Assembly: GCA_007132315.1 (NCBI GenBank)
Contig: SLOW01000371.1
Coordinates: 1 to 13,564 of the forward strand
Reading direction: 5' to 3'
Source of the DNA: Opitutales bacterium
GTDB taxonomy: Bacteria > Verrucomicrobiota > Verrucomicrobiia > Opitutales > T3Sed10-336
Length of the DNA stretch: 13,564 nt
Shown in pieces: positions 13,510 through 13,564 of the stretch (position 1 is its first letter; each line of letters opens with the position of its first letter). Position numbers and translations under genes: made by a program. Under the pieces are notes generated by a model. It ran no database searches. It saw only the letters and a list, made by a program, of their open reading frames with translations, and was not told the DNA's origin.

Positions 13510-13564
13510 GCCTTTGGCATCCGGTTTCCACGCACTCTCATGAACACACCATTACCATACTGAA

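Noticed and set aside
13510..13564. Possible oriC / DnaA boxes at the right edge
   Set aside because: rpmH is often close to dnaA and oriC, but no 9-mer close to TTATCCACA is present in the 55 bases available.
1..13564. CRISPR arrays, transposases, tRNA or rRNA genes
   Set aside because: No regularly spaced direct repeats, transposase-like frames, terminal inverted repeats with target duplications, or cloverleaf/rRNA stretches were seen.

Overview
The window is GC-rich bacterial chromosome with ordinary housekeeping content. Nearly all genes lie on the minus strand; only a PAC2-family gene and a QueD-like gene are on the plus strand. The order rpmH-rnpA-yidD-yidC at the right edge is the classic block next to dnaA/oriC, although no oriC or DnaA box is visible inside the window. 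The pairing of rplM-rpsI with argC-argJ, the long periplasmic-domain YidC (diderm type), a lysine rather than arginine in the YidC groove, and the scarcity of Shine-Dalgarno sequences suggest a diderm of the PVC superphylum (Verrucomicrobia/Opitutae-like). That placement is inference from gene order and style, not a search result.

Layout, left to right. 1-2937: an apparent operon read leftward, rplM-rpsI-argC-argJ (argJ runs off the left edge), preceded by a leader with two mutually exclusive hairpins. 3065-3450: an orphan Phd/YefM-like antitoxin with no recognisable toxin, possibly coupled to a short upstream frame through an ATGA overlap. 3651-4928: glutamate dehydrogenase with a candidate terminator. 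5088-6065: a vicinal-oxygen-chelate ring-cleaving dioxygenase of the MhqO type. 6066-6479: a 414-bp divergent intergenic region with a 7-bp hairpin and a perfect 16-bp palindrome. 6480-8143: PAC2-family protein and a 6-carboxytetrahydropterin synthase (QueD-like) on the plus strand. 8153-13437: a tightly packed leftward cluster rpmH-rnpA-yidD-yidC-yebC-metX-metW with gaps of 28, -17, 3, 3, 28 and 2 nt, driven by a good candidate promoter at 13481-13509.

Functional links. The right cluster joins ribosomal protein L34, the RNase P protein, membrane-protein insertion (YidD, YidC), a YebC-family translation/regulatory factor and the acetyl-CoA-dependent entry into methionine synthesis (MetX with its partner MetW). 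The left cluster joins ribosomal proteins L13 and S9 to arginine synthesis. Both therefore link translation genes with amino-acid supply in one transcription direction.

I found no convincing new defence or mobile system. The best leads are the bacterial PAC2 protein with an acidic, coiled-coil-like C-terminal extension, the 16-bp palindrome upstream of it, the attenuator-like leader of rplM, the hairpin between rpsI and argC, the orphan antitoxin with its coupled short frame, and the placement of yebC directly after a yidC that carries a Pro-Pro-Pro motif.
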